Source: Bradyrhizobium lablabi
Lineage (GTDB): Bacteria; Pseudomonadota; Alphaproteobacteria; Rhizobiales; Xanthobacteraceae
NCBI RefSeq assembly: GCF_018129385.1
Contig: NZ_JAFCLN010000020.1
Span: 1-64,000, forward strand
DNA length: 64,000 nt
Direction: 5' to 3'
Part shown: positions 8,201 through 16,896 of the stretch, in pieces
Numbering within the stretch: position 1 is the first letter of the stretch
How the letters are laid out: each line of letters starts with the position of its first letter
Position numbers and translations under genes: made by a program
Notes under the pieces: generated by a model
Told to the model about the DNA's origin: nothing
Databases searched by the model: none
What the model saw: the letters and a program-made list of their open reading frames with translations, nothing else

Positions 8201-9418
8201 ATGAAACTGAAATTACAGCATCTTGTCGCAACCGGTGTTCTGGCAGTCGCCCTGACCGGCTCCGGTTTCTACGCCTGGTCCCATTTCCTCCATCCGCCGC
8301 TGGTAACCACCGCCATTGCGAGTCTGGCGCCGGTCTCCGAAGCCGTTTACGGAACGGGCACGGTCGAGCCCGAGCGCTGGGCCAAGGTGGTGCCGCTACA
8401 GCGCCGCCGCCTGATCGAACTCTGCAATTGCGAGGGACAGGCAGTCAGGGCCGGTCAGGTTCTCGGCCGTCAGGACGACGCCGAAGAGCGCAGCGCGCTT
8501 CAGCAGCTTGAAATCAACCGGGGCCAACTCGAACGTGATCTGGCCCGCGCCGAAAAGGATCGCGGCAAGAGCGACGCGGCGCGCACCGAGTATGAGCAGC
8601 GCTGGACCAAGCACGAGGAAGCAAAGTCGCGCATCGCCGCGCAGAAGGTGCTGATCGACTCGCTGGTGCTGAAGGCTCCGCTCGACGGCATGGTGCTGCG
8701 GCGCGACGGCGAGGTCGGCGAGATCGCTGGCCCCACCGACGTCCTGTTCTGGGTGGGACCGCCCGCTCCGATGCAGGTCGTCGCCGAAATCAATGAAGAG
8801 GAGATCAACCGCATCGCGGCCGGACAAAAGGCGCTGCTCCGAAGCGAAGCGTTCCCCGACCGGGCGCTGCGGGCCACCGTCTCCCAGATCACGCCGAAGG
8901 GCGATCCGACCCGCAAGACTTTTCGCGTGTACCTGCGGCTGCCACCGGATACGCCGCTCCGGATCGGCATGTCGGTCGACGTCAACATCATCTTCCGCGA
9001 AAAGCAGGCGGCGATCGTCGTGCCGGCAGAGTCGCTGGCAGGCGATTTCGTTCAGGTGGCCGACGACGGCCGGGCCAGGCGCGTGCCCGTGACCGTCGGC
9101 ATCCGCGGCAGCCGCAACGTCGAGGCGATCGGCGACCTGCCGAAGGGAACGCCAGTGCTTTCGCCCGCCCGCACCGAACTCGCCGACGGCGCCCGGATTC
9201 GCATCGACAGCAGCGCGACCAGGGCGACGGTCGAACCGGCGGAAGCGAACGAACCGGCGGATCAGCCCGGCGTAACGCCCGACAACGCCACGGTAGCGAT
9301 GGCGACCGCAACTCCCTCCGATCCGGACGATGCGGTGGTTTCGGCGGCGATCACCGCGCACATCGATTCAGTGATCAATGACGCGCGCCGTCGCAACACC
9401 ATCAAGAACGGCCGGTAA
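8201..9418 (+). CDS. Periplasmic adaptor (HlyD/MacA family) of an ABC exporter
   Basis: A 405-aa membrane-fusion protein linking an inner-membrane FtsX/MacB-type transporter to the outer envelope. An N-terminal signal anchor (about 7-29) is followed by a barrel/lipoyl half (VKxx-type region around 60-90, GQAVRAGQVLGRQDD), a coiled-coil hairpin rich in Glu/Arg/Lys (about 95-155), and a returning lipoyl/barrel part (LKAPLDGMVLRRDGEVGEI, then LRIGMSVDVNIIF). The C-terminal ~60 residues are an Ala/Pro/Thr-rich tail. Five bases separate it from the permease gene, so they are co-transcribed. The cargo cannot be inferred. Confidence 0.88.
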   Translation: MKLKLQHLVATGVLAVALTGSGFYAWSHFLHPPLVTTAIASLAPVSEAVYGTGTVEPERWAKVVPLQRRRLIELCNCEGQAVRAGQVLGRQDDAEERSALQQLEINRGQLERDLARAEKDRGKSDAARTEYEQRWTKHEEAKSRIAAQKVLIDSLVLKAPLDGMVLRRDGEVGEIAGPTDVLFWVGPPAPMQVVAEINEEEINRIAAGQKALLRSEAFPDRALRATVSQITPKGDPTRKTFRVYLRLPPDTPLRIGMSVDVNIIFREKQAAIVVPAESLAGDFVQVADDGRARRVPVTVGIRGSRNVEAIGDLPKGTPVLSPARTELADGARIRIDSSATRATVEPAEANEPADQPGVTPDNATVAMATATPSDPDDAVVSAAITAHIDSVINDARRRNTIKNGR

Positions 9419-9423
9419 TCGCT

Positions 9424-10662
9424 GTGAAACTCGTTCTCAACATCGCATGGACCCATGTCAGCACGCGGGTGCGACAGACGCTGGTGGGCATGGCCGGCGT
9501 GGCGATGGGCGTCGGATTCACCATCATGATGGCGGGCCTGATGCAGGGCTCGCAAATCGACTTCCTGCGCCAGCTCGTCGACACCATGCCGCATGTCACG
9601 GTCGAGGATGAGCGGCGCTCCGTGCCGACGCAACCTGCCGAGCAGGAATATGGCGCGGTGCAGATGTCCGATATCGCCAATGTCGGCCGGCGTGCCGGCA
9701 TCCGATATCCGGAATCGGTGATGAACTCGCTGCGCGCCTGGATACCCGGAGACGTGGCTCCCTCCGTGAAGACCACCGCGATCATCGATCACGGCGGCGC
9801 GCGCATCGGCATCACCTTGACCGGTATCGATCCACGCTTCGAGGTTCGCGTCTCCAAGCTCGCCTCGCAAATGCGCCAGGGAAAGCTGGACGACCTTTCG
9901 CGCGCGTCGAACGGCATCATCGTCGGCGAGGCCCTGGCAGAGAAGCTCGGACTGAAGACCGGCAACACCGTGCGCCTGATCGGCGGACAGGGCACCCGGC
10001 TGAATTCGACCGTGGTCGGGCTGTTTCGCTCGGGCCTCAAGCGCGTCGACGAGAGCCAGATCTATTCGCTGACCGGGCCGGCGCAGATCATGATGGGGCA
10101 AAACGGGGTGATCAACCAGTTGCGGCTGCGGCTGGACGATCCCCTGTCGGCGCAGAAGGTCGCCGCGCAAGTGGAAGCGCAGACCGGCTACCAGTCGGTG
10201 TCGTGGCAGGAAGCCAATGCCGATTTGCTGTCAACCTTCACCGTGCGCGATTTCATCGTGCTCACGGTGATGGGCGCGATGCTGCTGACATCATCCTTTG
10301 CGACCTACAACATCATATCGACGATCACCCACGAGAAGCGCCAGGACATCGCGATCATGAAATCGCTCGGCATGCGCGAATATGCGGTGCGGCGGATTTT
10401 CATCGTCGAGGCCGTCATCATCGGTGTGGTCGGCATCCTCTTTGGATGGATCCTCGGTTACCTGCTCTGCTACGGCTGGTCGCAGATCACGATCTTCAAT
10501 CCACTGACGGGCACCACCGTCCCGCTGCAGATCTACTACTCGCCCATGCACTATCTGGTCGCCGGCGGCATATCGTTGCTCTGCTGCGCAGGCGCCGCCT
10601 ATTTTCCGGCGCGCAAGGCCACGCGCGTGCATCCGGTCGAAATTATCCGGGGATCGTCATGA
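9424..10662 (+). CDS. ABC transporter permease, MacB/FtsX family
   Basis: The 412-aa permease has one N-terminal membrane helix (VGMAGVAMGVGFTIMMAGLM, about 20-39), a periplasmic MacB-type core domain of about 230 residues, and three C-terminal helices (about 275-300, 325-350, 378-396). The coupling segment THEKRQDIAIMKSLGMREYAVRR is typical of the FtsX/LolC/MacB class. The start is the GTG at 9424, just after the adaptor stop. Its stop overlaps the ATPase start (ATGA). With the adaptor and ATPase it forms a three-part exporter or mechanotransmission complex. Confidence 0.9.
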   Translation: MKLVLNIAWTHVSTRVRQTLVGMAGVAMGVGFTIMMAGLMQGSQIDFLRQLVDTMPHVTVEDERRSVPTQPAEQEYGAVQMSDIANVGRRAGIRYPESVMNSLRAWIPGDVAPSVKTTAIIDHGGARIGITLTGIDPRFEVRVSKLASQMRQGKLDDLSRASNGIIVGEALAEKLGLKTGNTVRLIGGQGTRLNSTVVGLFRSGLKRVDESQIYSLTGPAQIMMGQNGVINQLRLRLDDPLSAQKVAAQVEAQTGYQSVSWQEANADLLSTFTVRDFIVLTVMGAMLLTSSFATYNIISTITHEKRQDIAIMKSLGMREYAVRRIFIVEAVIIGVVGILFGWILGYLLCYGWSQITIFNPLTGTTVPLQIYYSPMHYLVAGGISLLCCAGAAYFPARKATRVHPVEIIRGSS

Positions 10663-11378
10663 CCGATATCGCATTGCAGGCCATCGGGCTGGTTCGCCGC
10701 ATCGAAGGTGTCGTCGCACACACGCTCGTCAACGGCATCGATCTCGCGGCGAACAAGGGCGAATTCCTCGCCATCACCGGGCCGTCCGGATCGGGCAAAT
10801 CGTCGCTGCTTTATCTGCTGGGCCTGCTCGATGCGCCCAGCGAAGGCGAGGTCATCATCTGCGGGCAGTCGACCTCGAAGCTGTCGGAATCGGAGCGCGC
10901 CGACGTCCGCCTGACCAAATGTGGCTTCGTGTTTCAGTTCCATTTCCTGCTGGCCGAGTTCACCGCGCTCGACAACGTGCTGCTGCCGATGCGCGCCGCG
11001 GGCAGGATGACCGAAAGCGAGATGCGCGAGCGCGGCCTTTCCCTGCTGGACTCGCTCGGGCTCAGCGAGCACGCGAACAAGCATCCCAATCAGCTTTCCG
11101 GCGGCCAGCGCCAGCGGGTGGCGATCGCCCGCGCGCTTGCCAACCGGCCCGAGATCATCGTGGCGGATGAGCCGACCGGCGCACTCGACACCGCCTCGAC
11201 CGAACAGGTGTTTTCGATCCTGCGCGACATCGCGGACGAGGGCCAAACCGTGATCGTGGTGACCCACGATCCCGCGCTGGCCGCCCGCGCCGACCGCCGC
11301 ATCCACATCGTCGACGGCAAGATCGCCGAGACGACCGAGCGGGGCGTCGGCGAATTGATACTTGAAACGGGAAAGTAA
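10659..11378 (+). CDS. ABC transporter ATP-binding protein, MacB/LolD type
   Basis: The 239-aa ATPase has Walker A GPSGSGKSSLL (about 43-53), a Q-loop (FVFQFHFLLAEFTALDNV), signature LSGGQRQRVAIARAL and Walker B IIVADEPTGALD, with the H-loop in VVTHDPALA. LolD/MacB ATPases power FtsX-type permeases rather than importers. The ATG at 10659 overlaps the permease stop. The adaptor, permease and ATPase order matches MacAB-like systems with split permease and ATPase. No outer-membrane channel gene is nearby, so a TolC partner would be encoded elsewhere. Confidence 0.93.
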   Translation: MTDIALQAIGLVRRIEGVVAHTLVNGIDLAANKGEFLAITGPSGSGKSSLLYLLGLLDAPSEGEVIICGQSTSKLSESERADVRLTKCGFVFQFHFLLAEFTALDNVLLPMRAAGRMTESEMRERGLSLLDSLGLSEHANKHPNQLSGGQRQRVAIARALANRPEIIVADEPTGALDTASTEQVFSILRDIADEGQTVIVVTHDPALAARADRRIHIVDGKIAETTERGVGELILETGK

Positions 11379-11600
11379 AGGCTCACGGAGAGGGAAGATT
11401 CTCTGCCAGGCTCCCAAGGACCCCGAAAACTGCAATCCAGGACCACGCATTCCGCGAACAGCCGGCCTTTGCCCTTAACTGACAAGTTTCACGCTCAGGA
11501 ACCTTTCGGTTGCCATCTCCACCTCCGTGAAGCGGTATGATGGAACGTTCATCTTTGTGCAGGATTGCCAGTCCATTGCAGAGGAAGAGGGATCAGGATT

Positions 11601-13058
11601 GTGGCTTTTCACGTCAGTCTTGTTGGTCGAACTGACCTCAGTGGCGAGATCTACCGTCAGATCCGGCAGGCCATTATGGACGGGCGCCTTCGGCCCGGAG
11701 AACGGCTGCCTCCCACGCGGGAACTGGCCGCCGAACTGACGGTTTCTCGATCGACGGTGACGGTCGCGTATGAAAGCCTTCACGCGGAAGGATTCGCGAC
11801 ATCCCACACGGGCGCCGGGACGTTCGTCAGCCATCAATTCGAGGCAAAGCGTCCGGCGTCGAAAGCCAGGCGATCGACAGCCCGCGCCATTCGGGTGCGT
11901 GGCGTTTGGGAGGCAATACCACTTCCGATCGGCTTTGACCGCGCGGCCCGTTTCGACTTCAGAACCGGACTCCCAGACGCTTCGTTATTTCCACATCGAA
12001 CCTGGCGGCGGGTCGTCGCCCGTACGCTGCGCTCGTGCGAGGTAGCGTCAGGCGTCTACGAGAATCCAGCAGGCAATTGGAACCTGCGCGCGGCGATCGC
12101 TCGCCACATCGGCATCTCGCGCAGCGTTTCCGCATCGCCCGACGACGTCATCGTGACCAATGGCACGCAACAGGCATTCGACATCGTCGCTCGCGTACTT
12201 CTCGGGCCCTGCGATGTCGTTGCGATGGAGGATCCGGGATATCGGCCTCTCAAGGAGTTGCTCAAGGCGCTGGGCGCGCGTGTGATCGGGGTGCCGGTCG
12301 ATAGCGAAGGTCTGGTCGTGGAGGCGCTGCCGGCCGGGGCCAGGGTGGTCTACGTGACGCCGTCGCATCAGTTTCCCCTCAGCGTGGTCATGAGCCTGTC
12401 GCGTCGACGGGCGCTGCTTGCCTGGGCCGAGCGCAACAATGCGGTTGTCGTCGAGGACGACTATGATAGCGAGTTCCGCTTTGGCGGGCGTCCGCTCGAG
12501 CCACTTCAGACCATCGATTCGACCGGTCGCGTCGTGTATGTCGGCACGTTCTCAAAGACGTTGCTCCCGACTCTCCGGTTGGCCTTCATGGTCGTTCCGA
12601 CACCGCTGCGAGAGACGGCGCACAAGGCGAAGTTCGTCACCGATTGGCATACAGCAACAATGGCGCAGAGCGCGCTGGCGCAGTTCATCGACGAGGGGTC
12701 GTTTGCGCGCCACATTCGCAAGGTGGGTCGCATCTATAGCGAACGGCATGCGATGCTGACTGCGGAGATCAAGAGGAATTTTGGCGATTGCCTTGACCTC
12801 GTTCCATCGAGCACCGGGCTGCACATAACCGCCTGCGCGCGAGGACCGGCGGCTGATCATGTCGATGCGATCGTATCGCGAGCCCTAGATCTCGGCGTCG
12901 CCATCGCTACGATGTCGCGCAACCAGGTGGACAGAAAGCCTCCGGCCGGCATCCTGCTGGGATACGGGGCGATCGAGACGGCGCGGATCGCCGAAGGGCT
13001 GAGGCGGCTGCGCAGATGCTTCGATGAGCGCATGCGTCGACGCCCGAAAGCAGCGTGA
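11601..13058 (+). CDS. MocR-family regulator (GntR HTH fused to aminotransferase fold)
   Basis: The 485-aa protein has a GntR winged helix at about 15-85 (IYRQIRQAIMDGRLRPGERL, TRELAAELTVSRSTVTVAYE), then a fold-type I PLP aminotransferase domain. The PLP lysine lies in VGTFSKTLLPTLRLAF, and VVVEDDYDSEFRF carries the Asp contacting the pyridine ring. MocR proteins sense PLP or an amino compound and usually control adjacent metabolism or export genes. The GTG at 11601 (VAFHVSLVGRTD) follows a GAGGAAGAGG stretch; a TTG at 11565 would add 12 residues. The downstream DUF1127, LysE-type exporter and repeated TTGGAC motifs suggest that it controls amino-compound export. Confidence 0.9.
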   Translation: MAFHVSLVGRTDLSGEIYRQIRQAIMDGRLRPGERLPPTRELAAELTVSRSTVTVAYESLHAEGFATSHTGAGTFVSHQFEAKRPASKARRSTARAIRVRGVWEAIPLPIGFDRAARFDFRTGLPDASLFPHRTWRRVVARTLRSCEVASGVYENPAGNWNLRAAIARHIGISRSVSASPDDVIVTNGTQQAFDIVARVLLGPCDVVAMEDPGYRPLKELLKALGARVIGVPVDSEGLVVEALPAGARVVYVTPSHQFPLSVVMSLSRRRALLAWAERNNAVVVEDDYDSEFRFGGRPLEPLQTIDSTGRVVYVGTFSKTLLPTLRLAFMVVPTPLRETAHKAKFVTDWHTATMAQSALAQFIDEGSFARHIRKVGRIYSERHAMLTAEIKRNFGDCLDLVPSSTGLHITACARGPAADHVDAIVSRALDLGVAIATMSRNQVDRKPPAGILLGYGAIETARIAEGLRRLRRCFDERMRRRPKAA

Positions 13059-13465
13059 GCGGTGCCGCCTGAGGTAATGGCAGGAGTCGAATTAAGTAAT
13101 CGGGCGAGGGCGGGCGCTCAGGTCGATGCGATCACAGCGGGTCCACATGCGCCGCCTGAATTGGACTGATTGATTATCTGCAGATTGGACCTTCCGACAT
13201 ATTGCTTCACTTTCTAATGTTGGACCGCTGACGCGCGCGGCGTCAGATAGCTGCGCCGATATTGACCAGACGGCGAGCTACAGGAGCGCGATGCGATCGT
13301 GCGCGGGCACGCCACGACGATGGCCGCGCTCGTTCACAAGCACCTTGACCGCCGATCACGATTCGTCATCGCAACAACACGTGAGAGGTGAGCAAGCTCA
13401 CACGCCAGCTACGCGGATGCCGATAATTCTATCCGCGCAACGTCCGCGTATCAGGAGGACTTATC
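13059..13465. other. Intergenic regulatory region downstream of the mocR-like gene
   Basis: About 400 bases without a convincing gene. It contains three TTGGAC motifs (listed separately) and the promoter and ribosome site (AGGAGGACTTATC) of the DUF1127 gene at its right edge. Confidence 0.55.
13160..13225 (+). promoter_or_regulatory. Three TTGGAC direct repeats, candidate MocR operator
   Basis: ATTGGACT (13160-13167) and ATTGGACC (13184-13191) are 24 bases apart, and GTTGGACC follows at 13219-13226. MocR regulators bind direct repeats, and from memory the half-site reported for the MocR protein TauR contains TGGAC followed by C or T. The function is inferred from position and similarity. Confidence 0.4.
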
Positions 13466-13699
13466 ATGTCCGTTATTGTCGATTCGCTCACGAGTTGGAA
13501 GGAAGCCGCAAACCGAACTGCGGCGTCCAGCCGTCGTCGACCTGGATGGGGATTACGGTTCCTGCACTGGTGTGTCCGGTGTTCGGAGCGATCGCGGCAG
13601 CGACAAGCCCTGGCGGAGCTCGATGACCACTTTCTCAAGGACATCGGCAAGACGCGGCCAGAGGCCATGGCCGAAGCAGCCAAGCCGTTCTGGAAATGA
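13466..13699 (+). CDS. Small DUF1127 protein
   Basis: The 77-aa basic protein has a C-terminal DUF1127 signature: RQRQALAELDDHFLKDIGKT followed by RPEAMAEAAKPFW. This family of small, Arg-rich proteins is common in alphaproteobacteria; some members affect RNA turnover or phosphate and carbon metabolism, but this one is uncharacterised. It has an excellent ribosome site (AGGAGG, 13451 onward). Its stop overlaps the following LysE-type gene (ATGA), so the two are translationally coupled. Confidence 0.88.
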   Translation: MSVIVDSLTSWKEAANRTAASSRRRPGWGLRFLHWCVRCSERSRQRQALAELDDHFLKDIGKTRPEAMAEAAKPFWK

Positions 13700-14325
13700 C
13701 GTCGTTCATCGCGCACCTGCTGCCGGCGATGGCGCTGGGCCTGTGCGTCGCCATCCCGTTCGGCCCGATCGGCTTGATGTGCGTGCAGCGGACGCTGACA
13801 TCCGGAATCTGGTTTGGGGTCGCGAGCGGCATGGGTGCGGCAACAGCCCACGGCATGTTCAGCGGCCTGGCCATCGTGAGCGGGACCGTATTGACACAGA
13901 TAACGCTCGCTCTGCACACGCCGCTGCGCATCATTGGAGGGATCGCCCTGGTCTTGATGGGCCTCAGAACCATTCTCGTCTCCGCGGGCGCGGCGAACGG
14001 CGCGACATGCACAGACGCGACATGCGGTGATTTGCTTTCGGCCTATACTACGACCCTGTTGATCGCCGCCGCCAACCCGATGACGATACTGCCGTACCTC
14101 GGCGTCACGTCCGCGCTGGACATCGGCAACCCGCTGATCATGGATCGTGCGCTGGCGACGCCCATCGGGGTGATGTTCGGCAGTGCATCCTGGTATTTCT
14201 TCCTCGTCCTCAGCACGAACACCATGCTTCGAAGCTTGCAGAAAGCCGTACTGGATTGGTTCAACAGGCTCACCGGAATCCTCCTGATGGCCTTGGGAGC
14301 TTCGTTATGCACCCGCATCGTCTGA
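13696..14325 (+). CDS. LysE/RhtB-family exporter
   Basis: A 209-aa integral membrane protein with about six hydrophobic helices. The N-terminal motif AIPFGPIGLMCVQRTLTSG matches the conserved LysE signature (G-P-x-G-x3-x-R), and AANPMTILPYLGV is the second conserved loop. The family exports amino acids and related compounds. It overlaps the DUF1127 gene by 4 bases and lies downstream of the MocR-type regulator, which is the likely controller. The substrate cannot be read from sequence. Confidence 0.9.
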   Translation: MTSFIAHLLPAMALGLCVAIPFGPIGLMCVQRTLTSGIWFGVASGMGAATAHGMFSGLAIVSGTVLTQITLALHTPLRIIGGIALVLMGLRTILVSAGAANGATCTDATCGDLLSAYTTTLLIAAANPMTILPYLGVTSALDIGNPLIMDRALATPIGVMFGSASWYFFLVLSTNTMLRSLQKAVLDWFNRLTGILLMALGASLCTRIV

Positions 14326-14460
14326 CGGCGACGGCAGAGAAGGAACTGAAGCGATCGACAGGACACGGGCCATCGAGCGTGCGACTACGTGGATTTGTGC
14401 TGAAGACCACCGCGCGGCTTAAGAGCTGCGAATTAACCGTCAACACCTGAGGAGAGCACT

Positions 14461-15585
14461 ATGCCCAACCATCAGCGTGCTGCTGCGAACAGGACAACGC
14501 TTGCCCGCCAGCCCGATTTGATCTCGGGCGAAACAAGGCTGCGCGCGGCCGATCAACCGATCGCCACCACGCAGGAGCTTCCTTCCGCCGTCCCGCTAAT
14601 GGCACTTTCGACCAGCTTCTGGGCTTTCAAGACCCTGGCCACAGCGCACGAGGTGGGCCTGTTCAGTTACCTTGCAGGCGGCGCCGGCACCACGGTTGCT
14701 GAGCTGGCGGAAGCGCTCGGTTTGCATCCACGCCCGGCCGAGATGCTGTTGACCGGCTGCGCCGCACTCGGGCTTCTGGAGAAAACGGCCGGCCGTTATC
14801 GCAATACGCCGTTGAGCGAAGCCTATCTCGTGCGCGGAAAGCCGTATTACTTCGGTGGCTTCGTGCAGATGGCCGACAAGCGGCTCTACGCAGGCTGGGA
14901 CAAACTTGCCGAAGCGCTGCGCACGAACCGGCCAACCACGTGGGACCCGGCAGTGCAACCCTCGATGTTCGACGGCGAGGATCCGACGATGCTGGCATTC
15001 TTCTGGGAGGCGATGCATTCGCTTTCCACGATGACCGCACGCACGCTCGGCGAAGCTGTGGATCTCAGTCATTTCCGCCGCCTTCTGGACATCGGCGGCG
15101 GCTCAGGCGCGTACGACATCGAACTTTGCAAACAGTATGGAGCGCTGCACGCAACCGTATTTGATCTGCCGCATGTGGCCGCGATCGCCGCGGGAAAAAT
15201 TGCCGCGGCCGGCTTGACCGACCGCATCGAGACCGCCGGCGGCACCTTCTTCGAACAGCTTCCCGAGGATCACGACGTCCATCTGTTGTCGATGATCCTG
15301 CACGATTGGGATGAGGCGAAGAACCGCGCCCTGCTGCACCGGTCCTTCGAGGCTTTGCCGTGCGGCGGCGCAGTCGTCATCAGCGAGCTTCTTGTCAATG
15401 ACGAAAAGACCGGGCCGGCGCCGGCCGCGCTGATGAGCCTGAACATGCTGATCGAGACGGAAGGACGAAACTACACGCCGGCCGAATATTCGGCGTGGCT
15501 CGAGGAAGCCGGCTTCCGGCACATCGAGACAGTCTGGTTCGACGCACCCGCCGCGAACGGCGCGGTGATCGGCCGCAAACCATAA
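14461..15585 (+). CDS. SAM-dependent O-methyltransferase (family 2-like)
   Basis: The 374-aa protein has an N-terminal dimerisation/winged-helix region (about 45-125; VAELAEALGLHPRPAEMLLT) and a Rossmann SAM-binding domain with LLDIGGGSGAYDIEL (about 207-221). The C-terminal LSMILHDWDEAKNRALL motif contains the catalytic His of plant and bacterial O-methyltransferases. GAGGAGAG precedes the ATG. The first ~40 residues are a non-conserved extension. The cytochrome c gene starts 16 bases after its stop, so the pair is probably co-transcribed. The substrate is unknown; such enzymes methylate phenolic or polyketide hydroxyls. Confidence 0.85.
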   Translation: MPNHQRAAANRTTLARQPDLISGETRLRAADQPIATTQELPSAVPLMALSTSFWAFKTLATAHEVGLFSYLAGGAGTTVAELAEALGLHPRPAEMLLTGCAALGLLEKTAGRYRNTPLSEAYLVRGKPYYFGGFVQMADKRLYAGWDKLAEALRTNRPTTWDPAVQPSMFDGEDPTMLAFFWEAMHSLSTMTARTLGEAVDLSHFRRLLDIGGGSGAYDIELCKQYGALHATVFDLPHVAAIAAGKIAAAGLTDRIETAGGTFFEQLPEDHDVHLLSMILHDWDEAKNRALLHRSFEALPCGGAVVISELLVNDEKTGPAPAALMSLNMLIETEGRNYTPAEYSAWLEEAGFRHIETVWFDAPAANGAVIGRKP

Positions 15586-15601
15586 GCCAGGGAGACGAAT
15601 C

Positions 15602-16132
15602 ATGTCGCGGATTTCCGTTCGCCTCGCGTTCGTGGCGGCCGCCTCGGTGATCGCGCTTCCAGCGTTCGCGGCCATGGCCGACGATTCACAGATCACGCGC
15701 GGCAAATATCTCGTCACGATCGGCGGCTGCAACGACTGTCACACGCCGGGATACTTCCGGGGGAATCCCGACATGTCACGCTTTCTCGGCGGCTCGGATG
15801 TGGGCTTCGAGATTCCGGGTCAAGGTGTCTTTGTGGGCTCAAATATCACACCCGACAAAAAGACCGGCATCGGTAGTTGGACCCCAGAGCAGATCGTGAG
15901 GGCGATACAGGTCGGTGAACGGCCGGACGGCCGCATCCTGGCGCCGGTCATGCCCTGGCACGCTTTTGCGTCACTCACAGCGGATGACGCCATGTCGATC
16001 GCGGCTTTTCTCCAAAGTCTGAAGCCGGTCAGCAACCAGATTCCCGGCCCGTTCAAACCCGGGGAAAAGGTTTCGACCTTCATCTACCGGATTTTGCCAC
16101 CAGGCGGCACCGCAGCGGCCGCGGCCAAGTAG
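15602..16132 (+). CDS. Periplasmic c-type cytochrome (single haem)
   Basis: The 176-aa protein has a Sec signal peptide (about 1-24, ending AFAAMA) and one haem-binding motif, CNDCH (43-47). The distal methionine is probably in LAPVMPWHAFASL. The sequence resembles the small cytochrome subunits that pair with dehydrogenases (GKYLVTIGGCNDCHTPG, TPEQIVRAIQVGERPDG). It sits behind the methyltransferase gene with AGGGAGACGA as ribosome site. No dehydrogenase partner lies next to it, so the electron donor is unknown. Confidence 0.88.
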   Translation: MSRISVRLAFVAAASVIALPAFAAMADDSQITRGKYLVTIGGCNDCHTPGYFRGNPDMSRFLGGSDVGFEIPGQGVFVGSNITPDKKTGIGSWTPEQIVRAIQVGERPDGRILAPVMPWHAFASLTADDAMSIAAFLQSLKPVSNQIPGPFKPGEKVSTFIYRILPPGGTAAAAAK

Positions 16133-16166
16133 TCCGCGTCTGATCCAAACAAACTCCGCGCAACGC

Positions 16167-16295
16167 GACTGGGCTCGGACCGATCAAGCCGTCGCGTTGA
16201 CGGAAGTGATCACGCAGCATGCCGGCGGTAGCGGCATCGCGTTCCTGTGGGAGCAGCAGTTGCTCAACACGCCGGTGCCGAGCACCGCTGGTTGA
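16167..16295 (+). pseudogene. Possible gene remnant (C-terminal fragment, about 42 codons)
   Basis: An open stretch with protein-like composition and GC3-rich codons reads DWARTDQAVALTEV ... GIAFLWEQQLLNTPVP and stops at 16293-16295. It has no start codon or ribosome site, and another frame continues protein-like for about 25 residues (WLIRAEGCREFLSSAL), as if frameshifted. I do not recognise the family. The rest of 16133-16444 shows nothing supportable. Confidence 0.3.
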
Positions 16296-16444
16296 TTCGT
16301 GCGGAGGGATGCCGAGAATTCTTGAGCAGCGCGTTGCGAAAAGCTGATTGCTTATCGAGCCTCGTCATCCCCTTCTCAATAAGGCCGTCCATGCCTGCTG
16401 ACGGAGGGAGCGCTTCTCACCTGGCGATCCCCGCGCGGTAACGG

Positions 16445-16837
16445 TTACTGCGCGGGCAAAAGCGCCGAGGCGCCCTTGTCCTTGATCAAGACCACCAGGA
16501 ATTTCGCCGGCTGGGTGGCGCTTGCGTTCCGGTCGACGGTATGAACATCACCGGGGCCTTCATAAAAGGTCTGTCCTTGCGTGAGTGTCATCTGTTGTCC
16601 GCCCTTCAACTGCATCACGACGGAGCCCTCCAGCACGTAAACGAACGCATGGGCATTGTGCCGGTGGATGGCGCTCGACCCGCCGGGCGCATGCTCGACC
16701 GTGATCATCAGGGCTTCCTTGCCGGGACTCTCCGGAAGATCCTTGGACATGAGCGGCGTGACTTTAGGATGCTCCTGAGCCGCCGCGGTGCCCATCATGA
16801 GGCACAGGAAAACCAACGCAACTAATCTGATCGTCAT
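16445..16837 (-). CDS. Secreted cupin-domain protein
   Basis: The 130-aa protein has a signal peptide (MTIRLVALVFLCLMMGTAAA) and a single cupin barrel. The metal-binding motif 1 is IHRHNAHAFVYVLEG (His-x-His ... Glu-like position occupied by the VYVLEG turn) and motif 2 is FYEGPGDVHTV. Such proteins bind a divalent metal in the periplasm; the substrate is unknown. The ATG at 16837 follows AAAGAGGCG and places the signal peptide correctly; the frame open further upstream is arginine-rich. It lies about 60 bases after the NmrA-type gene on the same strand and is probably co-transcribed with it. Confidence 0.85.
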   Translation of the reverse strand: MTIRLVALVFLCLMMGTAAAQEHPKVTPLMSKDLPESPGKEALMITVEHAPGGSSAIHRHNAHAFVYVLEGSVVMQLKGGQQMTLTQGQTFYEGPGDVHTVDRNASATQPAKFLVVLIKDKGASALLPAQ

Positions 16838-16896
16838 AGTCGCCTCTTTCGTTCGCTGCCTGCGACCGCTCGTGACGGACCGGGCGTACCTTCGGA

